NCBI GenBank assembly: GCA_026545765.1 | Contig: JAIFAC010000144.1 | Coordinates: 62,001-126,000 of the forward strand | Direction: 5' to 3' | From: Plantago major | Lineage: Eukaryota; Streptophyta; Magnoliopsida; Lamiales; Plantaginaceae | Length of the DNA stretch: 64,000 nucleotides | In this document: in pieces, positions 22,350 to 34,179 of the stretch | Layout: the number at the start of each line of letters is the position of its first letter | Position numbering within the stretch: position 1 is the first letter of the stretch | Notes under the pieces: generated by a model | Databases searched by the model: none | Seen by the model: only the letters and a program-made list of their open reading frames with translations | What the model was told of the DNA's origin: nothing | Made by a program: the position numbers and the translations under genes

Positions 22350-23960
22350 TGTTAGGAATATCTGTTTACATTTTGATCAGCAACCTAATGACTTATCTTA
22401 GCTCAGAAAGGTGATTGGTACTCTTAGTTCACTTGAACACTGTAAAAGAGGAAAATCACTGAGTATGATAGTTTAGCAAATCTTGTATAGGATGTTAGGT
22501 CTGAAAATGTAATTTTTATTTTCTGAAGAAGACCAAGAAGAAGGCATCCAGCAGGAAAAGATCAACGGATTTGAAGATTTGAAGACTGCACAAGATTGCT
22601 GAAGCCAAGGGTTTTTCAGAAACTTATGTCCAGATATCTTGAAGAAACAAGTGTTTCGAAACATACATGTTGCAAAAGATATCTGAGAATAAAAGGTTTC
22701 TGAGACAAGGAAAGTGCCCACAGATATCTACACTCAGATACCTTGGACATAAAATATGCTTCTCAAAAAGAAACATATTATAACAAGTTGTTCAAACAAG
22801 TGGTATCTGGAGCTATGATGATCTCTGGAAAAGAACGTGCAAAGCCTCAGAAAGCTTGCATAGTTCCGTTGGCACTACAGGACAAAATATAGTACAGTGC
22901 ATTAAATACGTAGACAAAAATGTCTAAACAAAAGCAGTAGCTTCTGAAGAAGAAGACAAGCCTGCTATAGTACTATATTCAGATATCAATAGTTTGAATT
23001 TGACTTAAGCCTAACGGATACTATTCAAATGGCACTCAAAATTCATCTATAAATATCAACACTTAGACTGCTTGAGAATACACCTTAGAACACACTGAAC
23101 TCCAAGAACACTGAATACTCACACAAGCGCTCTCAAGTAAACTACTTACCTTCAAGCTTTCTGTTGCAACCAAAGCTCTTGATTCTAAATAGCACAAAAG
23201 TTCTAAGTGTCCTGATCCTTAACGAGCATTGTTATTTGTGAAAGAGTTGAACTAAGATTTCTTATCTAAGTTTCATTCTCTTGAACACTTACCATAGACT
23301 TGGGTCAGTAGAGAACAAGATACCATACATTGCAAAGTGTATTAAGTATACTTGATTCACAGAGCTATCTGAATAACTGAACAAGTTATTAAAGAAGCTC
23401 ACCTGACAATTTACCTTAACCAACACCTTAAACGGCGTGGAGTACAGGAAGTACTTAGTTTGGGAAACTAAGGAATAACTCCAAGGTTATTGAGCAAAGG
23501 AAATACTTAGTTTGGGAAACTAAGGAACAGCTCAAAAGGTTTCTGAGTACAGGAAGTACTTGGCTGTGAAAGCCGGGGAATAACTCAGGGGGAACACCTG
23601 GTTGGGAACCTAGTGCATTTAGGAATCAAGAAAAGATATATGTAAGGTTACCTCATTTATCTTAGTGGATTCTAGGTCTGAGAAAGACCGAAGTGGATTA
23701 GTTGAAGGATTACGCCACCTTTAGATAACACTATAAAAAGACTTGTGTTATTTACTTTCTACAGTTTATTACTTGTTTTACTTATATTGCAAAGTACTTA
23801 CACTTATCTTGCTGAACACGTGCACTTATCTCAGAAGTCTTCCGCTCTCTGAAATTAAGTGTCAGATATCTTGAGAAACTGTGCTTATCGACAAAAGTTT
23901 TAAAAGACTATTCACCCCCCTCCCCTCTAGTCTTTTACTTTGCCGTTATCTGGTCCCACA
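22350..23960 (+). repeat. Shared LTR (right LTR of A, left LTR of the next copy), 1611 bp
   Basis: TGTTAGGAATATCTG start, preceded by a polypurine tract on the left, and CCCACA end, followed on the right by another primer binding site (TGGTATCAGAGC, 23963-23974). One LTR thus serves two internal regions in the same orientation, a tandem arrangement that usually arises by recombination between LTRs. Confidence 0.9.
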
Positions 23961-25937
23961 AGTGGTATCAGAGCGGGAGGTTCCCAAGCCTTCTGCACTG
24001 AACCTAGATCCCAGATAAGAGCCCACTAACTGCTTTTCACCTACACTTGATTCGTTTGTTTAGTGTGTTTGCTGCAGGATGTCTTTAACTGACGCCCCAA
24101 TTCTCAAGCCAGAGAATTATGAGAAATGGAAGAACAACATGATGCTCCACCTAGAAGCCATCAGTGACGAAATGATCGAAGTAATAAAGAATGGCCCAAT
24201 AGTCATTCAACAACTCTAGCAAGACATAGAGGTTTCTAATGGTAGAGATAGAGAACAAAGTGATGGGTCTTCACAGACAGATGCATCAACCAGTGGGAGA
24301 CCTGCTAGTCAAGTTATTTACGAACCAAAGCCCAGAGAACTTTGGACATCGGATGATGCCAAGAGAAATAGATTGGATGGACAGACTCGTAATATCATCA
24401 TACGTTCTACTCCAGAGCACATACAGTGTAAACTGTGGGGTGCAAAAATGGCGAAAGTGGCCTGGCAACTGATTGAAGAAATCTGTGCTGGCACTGAAAA
24501 ACAAAGGAAAATAAGTTCGATGTTTTGAAGCTAAAATTCCAAAACTTTAAACAAGGTCCCACAGAGACTCTTGAAGAACTAGATTTCCAGTTTACAACAC
24601 TTATGAGTGACATGGCTGCACTTGGTGAAAGTAATAGATATACCCAGTCAAAAAAGATTAAAACCATTGTGAGAAGTCTAAATCATAACTCGGAACACAA
24701 AAAGTTTTTCTACTTTAACCAAGGAATGCCAGATATCACTCCTGTGGAACTTTTCTCTCACCTTGCCACTGTTGACTATGAGACAACTCAAAGGGAACAA
24801 ACAACTAAGAAGTTGCAGAGTGTTGCTCTAGTTGCTCAAGGAACTTCTGAAAAGAAGAAAGGCAAGGATGTGGATCGAGGATGCTCTTCTTGCTGTAAAG
24901 CAAATGGGAAAATATGTCAGTCGAGAAATTGAGAGAAGAAAAGCCAAAGAGAAGTTGAAAAAGCATCTAGGCTCAAACTATCACCAGTACAAAAATATGC
25001 AAAGCTCGCTCAACAAGCCATCTCAAAAAGCATCAAGTACTGAGGAAGCAGAAATAGGAAATGATATATGTTTCTATTGTCAGAAACCTGGTCATTTCAA
25101 GAAGGATTGTCCTGCCTTCAACAAATTTAAGACATGTGACAAGAAAGATAGAAGAATCTTCAAAAGAAGTCAAAGAGCTATGCTCACTGAAGAAAGGAAA
25201 AAGATTCAACTCCAACTGGATGCTCTAGATATTGAGTCTGATTCTGAGGATGAGGATTCAGATGATTCCACACTGCCTTCCCCAGAAATATGCGGTGTTT
25301 CTCATGAAGTAATTGACTTTGTTCAAAAGAAGAAAGAAGTGTGTGGAATTGCTGAAGAAATCTTCCCAGATATCTCCAACATTGAACCTTGTCTAATGGC
25401 TGATGAGGTAACACATACTTCATGTTATACTTATGAAAGTGATGACGAAGGAATCAAAGAACTGGAAAATCTCAGAAAATAAATTGATCTTTACAAAAGA
25501 TAATTTCTAATGTTCCGAGCTAGAGCCGAAAATTTCGAAGAAGAAAAGAATTCTCTTACAAAGGAAATTTCTAAATTAATCAAGATATCTGAGAAAAAGG
25601 ATGCTGAAAATGCATTTGTCAAGGCTCAGATATCTGAGACCGAAAAGTCACATAAAGAAGCAATGGCCAATCTTCAAAAGAAATGTGAAGGTCTTCTTTC
25701 TGAGAATAAGGAACTCAAAAAGAAAGAACTATCCTTTCAATCTTATGCCAAAGCTAGTGACACTCTTACTGAAGTACAATCTTATTTAAGAGATCCTTCA
25801 GAAAAGAGAGGACTTGGGCTGGACACACACACAGACAGTTCCACCACTCTGAATAAGAGTAATGAAGGACTAACATTCGTCATTGCTCATCATGGTGATT
25901 CCCAAACAATCTACAGTATCGGTCAGAAAGCTAAGAT
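23961..25937 (+). mobile_element. Partial second Copia internal region (leader and gag)
   Basis: After the primer site at 23963, gag opens at 24079 with MSLTDAPILKPENYEKWKNN. A CCHC knuckle (CFYCQKPGHFKKDCPAF) lies at about 25068-25118, followed by the same acidic and coiled-coil tail as in element A. It is better preserved than the gag of A. It stops where the Athila LTR begins at 25938. The rest of this copy is not seen to the right of the Athila element, so the copy is incomplete. Confidence 0.85.
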
Positions 25938-27490
25938 TGATGAGTCGGTTTTACATCGTCTCATCTGGTCTTTTTTACCGTCTTTTTGTTATCCTTAAGT
26001 AAAGTTTTAGTAGTTTTCCTAGAGTTTTTTTACTTGTTTTGTTCCTTGTGGATTTTGCAGGTATTTGGTTGAACCTCGCTAACTGAAGGCAAAAAGGATG
26101 TAATTTGCATGCATCTGGAAGATATGGAAGTCCCAATGCCTCAGATAGTTGCTAGAAGTGGAGCGGAGAAGCCAAAATACCAATAATCGAAGTTAAAAGG
26201 AGCGAAATCGAGCTAGAACGAGCAAAAAGGGCAAAGTCGTCAATTCCCGGAAGAATGGCGAACGCCAGCTGAAGATTGGCGCCCTTGATTCCAAATTCAG
26301 TGTAGGCAGCAGAGAGTGGCGGGCGCCTTGGACCATATCCTGGCGCCCGCCATGTATAAGGTGGCGTCCGCCAGAATTGGTGTCATGGCGCCCACCATCA
26401 AGGCGGATGCCAAGATAGAAGTTGTGGCCGATGCTCGACATCGGGCAGACGCCAATTCTTCTCAGACACGGGATTTTCCTAATCAGTTCAGATTTTGTTT
26501 CTTCTTTCTTCCTATTAGTTAAAAAAACCATCGACTTTGACTTTGGATTATCATTCTATTAACAAGAACACACACTTTGCTCTAGAGCTAGACCTAGTTT
26601 CAAAGGCAATTACCCGATTTGAGGTAATTGAACCGTTTTCTCTTGTAATCCGACGATTGACGTTCATTGAAAGATTATCTACACAGCTTTAGCATCGATT
26701 CGTTTTCGATCTACAATTTCTACCAAGGGTTTGTGACCACGAAGGGTAAAATTGTATCAATCCACTCGAATCTCTGTTTTGTGATTGAGATTATGTTTAT
26801 TGCTAGTATGATTATGCTTTCGCTTGTCATGAGTAGCTAAACACCCCTATTATGGGGTGATGACTGATTCAATGCATGCTACCTAGGGTTTATGTGATTC
26901 GAAGTGCATTAGGATTCGACTACTTGTGCCTTTTAGATTAATTAATAATCCTGCTATCGCGTTTGATGATCTTCTAGACAAAATCACTGTTAGATTAGGC
27001 ATTTAAGCCTCGCAAACCAAAATGTCTTTCATCTTGCTTGATCTAACAGTTAGTTGCAAACGATGATAGTAGGTTAGTCAAATTGACTGTAGCCTAGTGA
27101 AACTGACGCCTTCATTAGTGCTATTCGTTTTTGAACTCAAGACTGTGACAACTTGCGTAGTCAATCCCTTGAATCACATGTATCCTGCAAGCTAGCTTGT
27201 TGACGTTACCACTCCATAATTTCCCCCCTTCATATTTCAATCTCGTTAGTGTCAAATCGGTTTATAGTAGTTGCAAGTAGTTGTTTACTCTAGTCTATCA
27301 TCTCGCTGCCGAAGCAAACAAACTTTTACTACTTTTCGTATTATTACTTTTATTCGTAAATTGAAGCTCAGCCTAGTTAAGTCCCTAGAGACCGACCTCG
27401 GGGTTAACTTCCCTGCACTATAGGTTTTCGTAGTGTTGAGAATTAACTCTTGGCTTTTAAACAAATTTAGAACTTTGATTTGACACATCA
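25938..27490 (+). repeat. Left LTR of Athila element (1553 bp)
   Basis: TGATGAGTCGG start and TTTGACACATCA end, next to the primer site. It carries a GC-rich cluster of GGCGNNCGCC palindromes at about 26260-26460 in an otherwise AT-rich LTR. A matching LTR lies at 30593-31962 and a more diverged one at 62672-64000 (minus). Confidence 0.85.
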
Positions 27491-27496
27491 AGTTTT

Positions 27497-27515
27497 TGGC
27501 ACCGCTGCCAGGGAC
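27497..27515 (+). other. Primer binding site of Athila element
   Basis: TGGCACCGCTGCCAGGGAC, close to the TGGCGCCGTTGCCGGGGA-type site common in Athila and related Ty3 elements. Confidence 0.7.
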
Positions 27516-27716
27516 TTAACTCCTTTGTTATGTTTAAGAATTCTTGTGACAATATTTTTACTTTCTGTATTTTTAGTTTACATCTAGTTATAGTATTTCG
27601 TTATTTCTTTTTCTAGGTTTCACTGTGTGTCTGTCCTAAGTGCTTGTTTGACTAACAGGTGCTAATAGTTGCGTAGTTCTGGTGTTGTGTTTCTATTGCA
27701 GCATAATATTAGGACC

Positions 27717-29417
27717 ATGGCGATAATAAGGGCAGTTTACGAACCAACTTTTGTAGGAAGGAAACCTGCAATTTTCCTGGAACGAGATACTCGTCAGTAC
27801 GAGGTTACAGAAGAAGACCTGAACCGCCTACCCCGCTTCTATGGGGGCATGGATGAGGATATATTGGATTTCCTGAGGAGCTTCGACTATGCGGTTTCAG
27901 ACATCCCTAAGAGCGGATTGGATGATTACAAACTCCGCAGACGTTTATTCCCTTTCACTCTGATTGGTGGGGCGAAACGGTGGCTGGCTGAATGTGAACC
28001 TGATTCGCTGAAAACTTGGAAAGAAGTGATGGCCGTGTTTATGAATGAGTATCTACCATATCACAAATTGGTGGAGCTCAAGAAGGAGATTACTAGGTTT
28101 ACACAGGTTTGGAATGAGCCATTCCATCAGGCTTGGGACCGATTTAAGGAAGCTAAGTATAAATGCCCTAACCATAGGCTTTCGGATGCCGACTTGGCAA
28201 TGCACTTCTATGATGGACTGACCGAGCCATGCCAGGATTCGGTGGATATAGTTAGTGGTGGAATTGGAAGTAAAACACCTGTTGAGCTCAAAGAGGTGTT
28301 CAATATTCTAGCTTCAAATCGCACGGTACGGGCTCCAGTGCAAGCCAAGAGAACAAGGTTGCCGCAGGTTGAGAAAGATTTTGAGCCCGATTGTGAAATT
28401 CTCGACATTGATGAGAAGATAGCCAAATTGAGCAGACCGGAGAGAGTTTTTCGAGCTGAAGGTGTGGAATTAGATCCTGATATTCTTACGCCTGAGCTAG
28501 AAGGTGAGATTCGGGAGGCCATGACTACTATGTCAGAAGTGTTTGTAGCAACCAGCACCGAACAAGTAGAGACTGATTCCAGGATTGAAGCTGTCAGTGA
28601 AACAACTAATGAGATCGTCTTTTTGGCAGCACAACTCAGTGCTAGTTTAGACAGACAGGACGCAGTTGATCAGGAGGAAGAAGAAGTCTTTGCGGCACTA
28701 CGAAGCGGAAAGGTAACCAAACCAAATATTCTTGAAATTACTGATGATTTACCTACTGCTTCAGGTACTACAGGTACGGGTTCCAGGGATGAGCCACCAG
28801 CTACCTCCGATGGCTCCTGGGTTAAAGAGAAGGAGAATAGAGGGGAGCCACAGCTTCATAAAAGTCCAAACCCATACAGGCCCCCTACTCCTCATGTTCC
28901 TTTTCCCGAGCGACTTAAGGAGAAAGTTGATGACAAGGACATACGCGTCGGTAACCCCCTTTTTGACCGATTGTCAAAGGTTGAGATCAACATTCCCTTA
29001 CTAGATATGTTCCGTGATGTCCCTGCATGGTCTAAAATTTTCAAAAAGTTAAGTACAAATAAACGGGTCTATCAAAGAGGGGAAAAGGAGATAATGCCTG
29101 AAACAGTCAATGTTGTTTTTGGGTTACTGGAAAAGAAGAAGGATCCTGGGAGTTTCATCATCAGTATCGGATTAGGAGAGAACCACGTGGCCAAAGCTAT
29201 GTTAGATAACGGCACAAGTATCAACCTGTTGCCCTATGCTATTTACAAACAACTTGGACTTGGAGAAATTCAACCCACGGGAATGTTAGTCCAAATGGTT
29301 GATTGGAGTTTGAGGCGTCCCTTGGGAATAGTGGAAGATGTCTTAGTCAAGGTGGACAAGTCACGATACTGCAGATTTTGTGATCCCGAGGGTGACGACT
29401 GGCGTAAATCGAAGTGA
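27717..29417 (+). pseudogene. Athila gag and protease
   Basis: I take the ATG at 27717 (MAIIRAVYEP) as the start; the frame is open a little further upstream. The N-terminal 200 residues have the Ty3 gag pattern FPFTLIGGAKRWLAE ... W..V...F...Y and FYDGL. A long acidic linker follows. Near 29170-29330 is the protease block AKAMLDNGTSINLLPY with IYKQLGLG and GIVEDVLVKVDK, typical of Athila retropepsin (DxGTS-type active site). Gag builds the particle and protease processes the polyprotein. The frame is long and well preserved. Confidence 0.85.
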
Positions 29418-30598
29418 AGAAACACGCGTCATTCTCTTCGACGCCTTCTTCGCTGAAGAATGCTTTTGTTAGCGTAGCAAAGGGGATAGCTCATTTGGAA
29501 GTGCTCGGAGAAAAGGTAACTATCTCTAGCGAAACTAATGTCAATGGTCTTAATACTGAGGAATGCAATTTTGTGAATGTCTATGATTTTAATTTTTCCG
29601 ATGATTTAGATGAATTAGTTTTGAACACTTGTATGCAAACTATCACTAGAGATAAGTTCGAAGCAGCTTTAACTCTTGAAACTGATAAAGATCTTTTGGA
29701 TAATGAAGTAGCAGAGCATGCTAATTTCCTAGATAGATGTGAGTCGATACCTTTTGGTGAAGAAGTAGAGGAAATCTTAGAGGTAGAGGGCGAGCAAAGA
29801 ACTTTAGAACCACCTCTAGAACTTAAGGAACTTCCTAGCCACCTTAAGTATGTCTACCTGGGGAGGAAAATTCAAAACCTGCAATAATTTCGGCTAAACT
29901 GACTGTGGAACAAGAAGAGAAATTGATTGCGATACTGCAAAATAACTCTCAAGCCATAGGTTGGAGCATTAGCGATATCAAAGGTATTGACCCTTCACGA
30001 TATACCCATAGGATTGCTCTAGTGGAAGGGACTAAACCAGTTAGGCAACCACATCGTCGTCTTAATCCTGCTCTTCAGGATGTAGTGAAAAAAATAGATC
30101 ATTAAGCTACTTGATAGTGACATGATTTATCCTGTCCCTGATAGTAAGTGGGTTAGCCCTATCCATGTAGTACCTAAGAAGTCTGAAATAACTTTAGAAA
30201 AGAATGAGAAAGGGGAGCTGGTTCCTTTAAGGAAAACAACTGGGTGGCGTATGTGCATAGACTATAGGAGATTGAATGCTGCTACCAAAAAGGATCACTT
30301 CCCCCTACCCTTTATTGACGAGATGCTCAACTGCCTTGCTGGGCGAGCATTCTACTATTCTCTAGATGGTCTTTCAGGTTTCTACCAGATTCACATAGCT
30401 CAGGAGGATCGAGCCAAGACAACATTCACTTGCCCTTTCGGTACTTTCGCCTACAAGAGAATGCCGTTTGGGTTGTGCAATGCACCTGCCACATTCCAGA
30501 GATGTATGCTTTCTGTTTTCTCCGACATGGTACAGGATTATGTTGAGGTATTTATGGATGACTTCTCTGTTTTTGGTGATTCTTTTGATGACCAGATA
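29414..30598 (+). pseudogene. Athila reverse transcriptase region
   Basis: After a linker with ELKELPSHLKYVYLG come the RT blocks: SDIKGIDPSRYTHRI, SKWVSPIHVVPKK, TGWRMCIDYRRLN, KKDHFPLPFIDEML, YSLDGLSGFYQI, PFGTFAYKRMPFGLCNAPAT and the catalytic FMDDFSVFG near 30550-30575. The order and wording are those of Athila RT. Downstream domains are absent and LTR sequence follows at once. Broken. Confidence 0.88.
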
Positions 30599-31962
30599 GT
30601 TGCTAGAAGTGGAGCGGAGAAGCCAAAATACCAAGAATCGAAGTTAAAAGGAGCGAAATCGAGCTAGAATGAGCAAAAAGGGCAAAGTCGTCAATTCCAG
30701 GAAGAATGGCGAACGCCAGCTGAAGATTGGCGCCCGCCAGTGCAGTCCAGTGTGCACTGGCAGACGCCAGAGTGGAGCTGGCGGGCGCCATGGACCATAT
30801 CCTGGCGCCCGCCATGTATAAGGTGGCGTCCGCCAGAATTGGTGCCATGGCGCCCGCCATCAGCACCTGGCGGATGCCAGTATTAGAGCTGTGGCCGATG
30901 CCAAGCTCTGATACTGGCGGACGCCAGTTCTTCTCAGACACGGGATTTTCCTAATCTGTTCAGATTTTGTTTCTTCTTTCTTCCTATTAGTTAAAAAAAA
31001 CATCGACTTTGACTTTGGATTATCATTCTATTATCAAGAACACACACTTTGCTCTAGAGCTAGACCTAGTTTCAAAGGCAATTACCCGATTTGAGGTAAT
31101 TGAACCGCTTACTCTTGTAATCCGATGATTGACGTTGATTGGGAGATTATCTGCACAGCTTTTGCATCGATTCGTTTTCGTTCTACAATTTCTACCTAGG
31201 GTTTGTGACAACGAAGGGTAAAATTGTATCAATCCACTCGAATCTCTGTTTTGTGCTTGAGATTATGTTTATTGCTAGTATGATTATGCTTTCGCTTGTC
31301 ATGAGTAGCTAAACACCCCTATTATGGGGTAGTGACTGATTCAATGCAAGCTAGCTAGGGTTTATGTCATTCGAAGTGCATCGGGATTCGACTACTTGTG
31401 CCTTTTAGATTAATTACTATTCTTGCTATCGCGTTTGATGATCTTATAGACAAAATCACTGTTAGATTAGGCATTTAAGCCTTGCAAACCAAAATGTCTT
31501 TCGTCTTGCTTGATCTAACAGTTAGTTGCAAACGATGATAGTAGGTTAGTCAAATTGATTGTAGCCAAGTGAAACTGACGCCTTCATTAGTGCTATTCGT
31601 TTTTGAACTCAAGACTGTGACAACTTGCGTAGTCAATCCCGTGAATCACATGTGTCCTGCTAGCTAGCTTGTTGACGTTACCACTCAATAATTTTCCCCA
31701 TTCATATTTCAATCTCGTTAGTGTCAAATCGGTTTCTAGTAGTTGCAAGTAGTTGTTTACTCTAGTCTATCATCTCGCTGCCGAAGCAAACAAACTTTTA
31801 CTGCTTTTCGTATTGTTACTTTTATTCGTAAACGGAAGCTCAGCCTAGTTAAGTACCTAGAGTCCGACCTCGGGGTTAACTTCCCTGCACTATAAGTTTT
31901 CGTACTGTTGAGAATTAACTCTTGGCTTTTAAACAAATTTAGAACTTTGATTTGACACATCA
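30593..31962 (+). repeat. Right LTR of Athila element, shortened
   Basis: Matches the left LTR from its AGATAGTTGCTAGAAGTGG segment to the TTTGACACATCA end. Contains the fuller version of the GGCGNNCGCC palindrome cluster (about 30705-30925). Confidence 0.85.
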
Positions 31963-32420
31963 GACACCAAAATAAATATTAATTTCTTTGATAAATTGAT
32001 GGATTATTAAGTATTTAGTAAATGCTCTATTTTTAAAATTTTATTATTTCAATTTATATCATTTAATAAACCTACATAATGTTTAATTTAATATATGAAT
32101 AATTTAATTAATTAATAAAATATTCAAGTTTGGTGTCTATGGATTCGTCTTGTCTCGGTGAATATATATATACGTTCAAATAAAAATATATGAGATTAAA
32201 TAAAAATTATATATGGATTCAATATACTAAAAATAAATTATGGGAGTTATATGGTGCACTACATTTTAACTACTTAAAATGTTCCACAACCAACGTACCA
32301 AATTTTAAATTCTAACAACCAATCAAAATACAGTTGGAAAAAAAACTGACCAATAGGAATGCTCGATAGTGCCACGTCAGCATGACACATGGCTATTCTC
32401 ACAATGCATGAAAATGTCTT

Positions 32421-32423
<3 letters not shown>
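31963..32423. repeat. AT-rich dispersed repeat R1, copy 1
   Basis: Shares long stretches with 40180-40530 and 61200-61677: the ATTTTTAAAATTTTATTATTTC region, GATTCGTCTTGTC, ATATATGTTCAAA, and (with 61.6 and 38.4 kb) the CCAATAGGAAT...GTGCCACGT block. No ORF. In two places it lies next to the 3' side of a Helitron helicase, so it probably contains a Helitron 5' end. Confidence 0.6.

Positions 32424-32505
<82 letters not shown>
32424..32505. repeat. (TA)n microsatellite, about 82 bp
   Basis: Uninterrupted TA repeat. Open frames reading IYIYIY across it are artefacts. Confidence 0.98.
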
Positions 32506-32506
<1 letters not shown>

Positions 32507-32526
32507 CATTGTTCTTGTACGTTGAA

Positions 32527-32529
<3 letters not shown>

Positions 32530-32557
<28 letters not shown>

Positions 32558-32570
32558 ATTTTTTTTTTTT
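32530..32570 (-). repeat. Poly(A) tract at the end of the Helitron helicase remnant
   Basis: About 40 T on the plus strand with one A, directly against helicase coding sequence read on the minus strand, where it forms a sense-strand poly(A) followed by (TA)n. Confidence 0.9.
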
Positions 32571-34179
32571 GCCTCAATAACTTGCTTCCCATGATTTGTT
32601 ACTAAAAGCCTTGTTCTACTGCAAAGTTCGGAAGCTTGATCAATGTTACATAACAACATGATCATGCAACCAACCTTAAGAACAATCATGTGATTAGGGA
32701 GTCCAAAACAGTTGATATTATTCAAAAACTCAACCGTGAACACTTCTGAGATATATCATCTACTCTACTCAAGCTACCAACGCTTGAATATTCAACGTAC
32801 TCACCATGAATTTTGAAAATAACGTACTCATTAATCTCATTAACAATGTCATTTATGGATGCAAAAATGGCTCGATTAATGATATAATTTTGATCTAGTG
32901 AGGGATTGGCCATGTGCTCTAACAATGATGGGTACGTAATGTCAACAATGGCATTTATAGGATCACCTAACTATCTAATGAGTAGATCATCGGGTAGTTT
33001 TATATCAACCTCACCGTCATTATTTTCATCAGCAACACCATCACCGACTTGTAAAATCCACTCCGCGAACTGCCTGGTCTTGTTTATCTCAGAAGGTGAA
33101 TTTTCAAACTGCATGTGATGTAAAATTTAATGTTAATCAACTTTATAGTTTAACAAAACAAAATTATTGAAACAAAAAAATTACCTGCAACCTCAGGTTT
33201 TTAGTTAATTTGAGGACTTCACATGTTGCTCATATTTTGGATGAGCATATATCTGCATTAACTATATCATATCTTGTTCCGCCATGAACCACAAGAAGAA
33301 TATGGCTGAAGTCTCCCCCAAAAACAACCACAAGGCCACCAAAAGGATCATGAGGGTGATGTGTAGCATCTCTCAAGCTCCGATCAACTGCCTTGAAGTA
33401 AAATTTATTCGTTATAGGAGTCTCGTCCCATATAATAAGCTTAGTAAGCCTTAATAACTCTGTAACATCAGAATTTGCACTGATCTTTGAGCATATTGAG
33501 TCCTCATTAGGATGAAGTGGTATGTCGAATCTCGAATGAGCTGCGCTACCCCTTGGAAGAAATAGTGATGCAATACCACTCGATGCAACTGGGAGAACTA
33601 TATCTCCTTTGTATCTCAATCCCGAGCATAAAGTTCCCCATATAAAAGTCTTCCCAGTCCTTCCATATCCGCATAAGAACAACACTTAACCTTTACCCGA
33701 ATTGTCAGAACAGATTATCTTCTCGTAGATTGTACGTTGCTCCTCAGTCACGATGATACAACGAATTGAACTCTTCGCTCTCAACATCTTTATCGTTAGA
33801 CGTCTCATCCACTATGAACTGATCTATAACACTGTTTATGATGTCATTTGAAGGTATAGGCATACCTTCAAATTGTCAGACAATTGTAGTTTGATCTCAA
33901 ATGATTCTCAATCTCCAATAAAGACAAATCTTTAATCTGATCATCCACAAGTTTCATACATGTATATTGTAATACAAAATATGAATTTAATAAAGCAAAT
34001 GTACAAGTATGTCTAATAAAATAATATTGAACCATAGTTTTAGTACCTGAATTGTTTTTTCTCTTGTGTTGGGTATTCAATAGGTCATTTGATCAGAATT
34101 CTCATGCCTTCAACCAAACGTCTTTAGGAATTGACATGATGTGAGATAGAAGCAACATTGTGAATAGATGATAAGGGAA
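32571..34179 (-). pseudogene. Helitron Pif1-like helicase remnant, C-terminal part
   Basis: Minus strand. Helicase core at 33685-33230: Walker A FLCGYGRTGKTFIW, then PVASSGIASLFLPRG, Walker B KLIIWDETPITNK, and FGGLVVVFGGDFSHIL. Downstream come KLTKNLRLQ, a GT...AG intron of 76 bp (33109-33184) between LQ and FENSPSE, then FAEWILQVGDG, TYPSLLEHM and NCFGLPNHMIVLKVGCMIMLL...RLLVTNHGKQVIEA. Upstream of the core lie IYEKI and LVDDQIKDLSLLEIE blocks. This is the RepHel helicase that unwinds DNA during rolling-circle transposition. Several in-frame stops and frame changes are present; the last ~100 residues are missing at the poly(A). Confidence 0.85.

Larger units (their letters stand above)
4739..23960 (+). 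mobile_element. Copia element A (SIRE/Maximus-like), with nested CACTA
   Basis: Fossil Copia retrotransposon with two long LTRs (4739-6317 and 22350-23960), a tRNA-iMet primer site, gag, protease, integrase, RT and RNase H in Copia order, and an extra ~6-kb region between RNase H and the right LTR. Long LTRs plus an extra downstream gene are marks of the SIRE/Maximus lineage. CACTA-1 is nested within RT. The element is broken at many places. In the first few hundred bases the LTRs differ by only a few percent by eye, suggesting a fairly young insertion. Its right LTR is shared with a second partial Copia body. Confidence 0.85.
25938..31962 (+). mobile_element. Athila-type Ty3 retrotransposon, incomplete
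   Basis: Fossil Ty3 element: left LTR 25938-27490, primer site, gag, protease, RT, then a shortened right LTR (about 30593-31962). Integrase and RNase H are not present, so the element is incomplete. The left LTR interrupts a Copia gag. The two LTRs look closely similar by eye. No matching 5-bp target duplication was found (AAGAT against GACAC), consistent with rearrangement of the right flank. Confidence 0.85.

Noticed and set aside
26193-26531. Frames of 70-112 codons in the GC-rich part of the Athila LTR
   Set aside because: They reflect the palindrome cluster and differ in content between the two LTR copies.
25938-31962. Target duplication of the Athila element
   Set aside because: The 5-bp flanks (AAGAT, GACAC) do not match, and the Copia gag sequence does not resume on the right.
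32377-32743. Frames with long Ile-Tyr runs
   Set aside because: Produced by the (TA)n microsatellite and the poly(T) tract.
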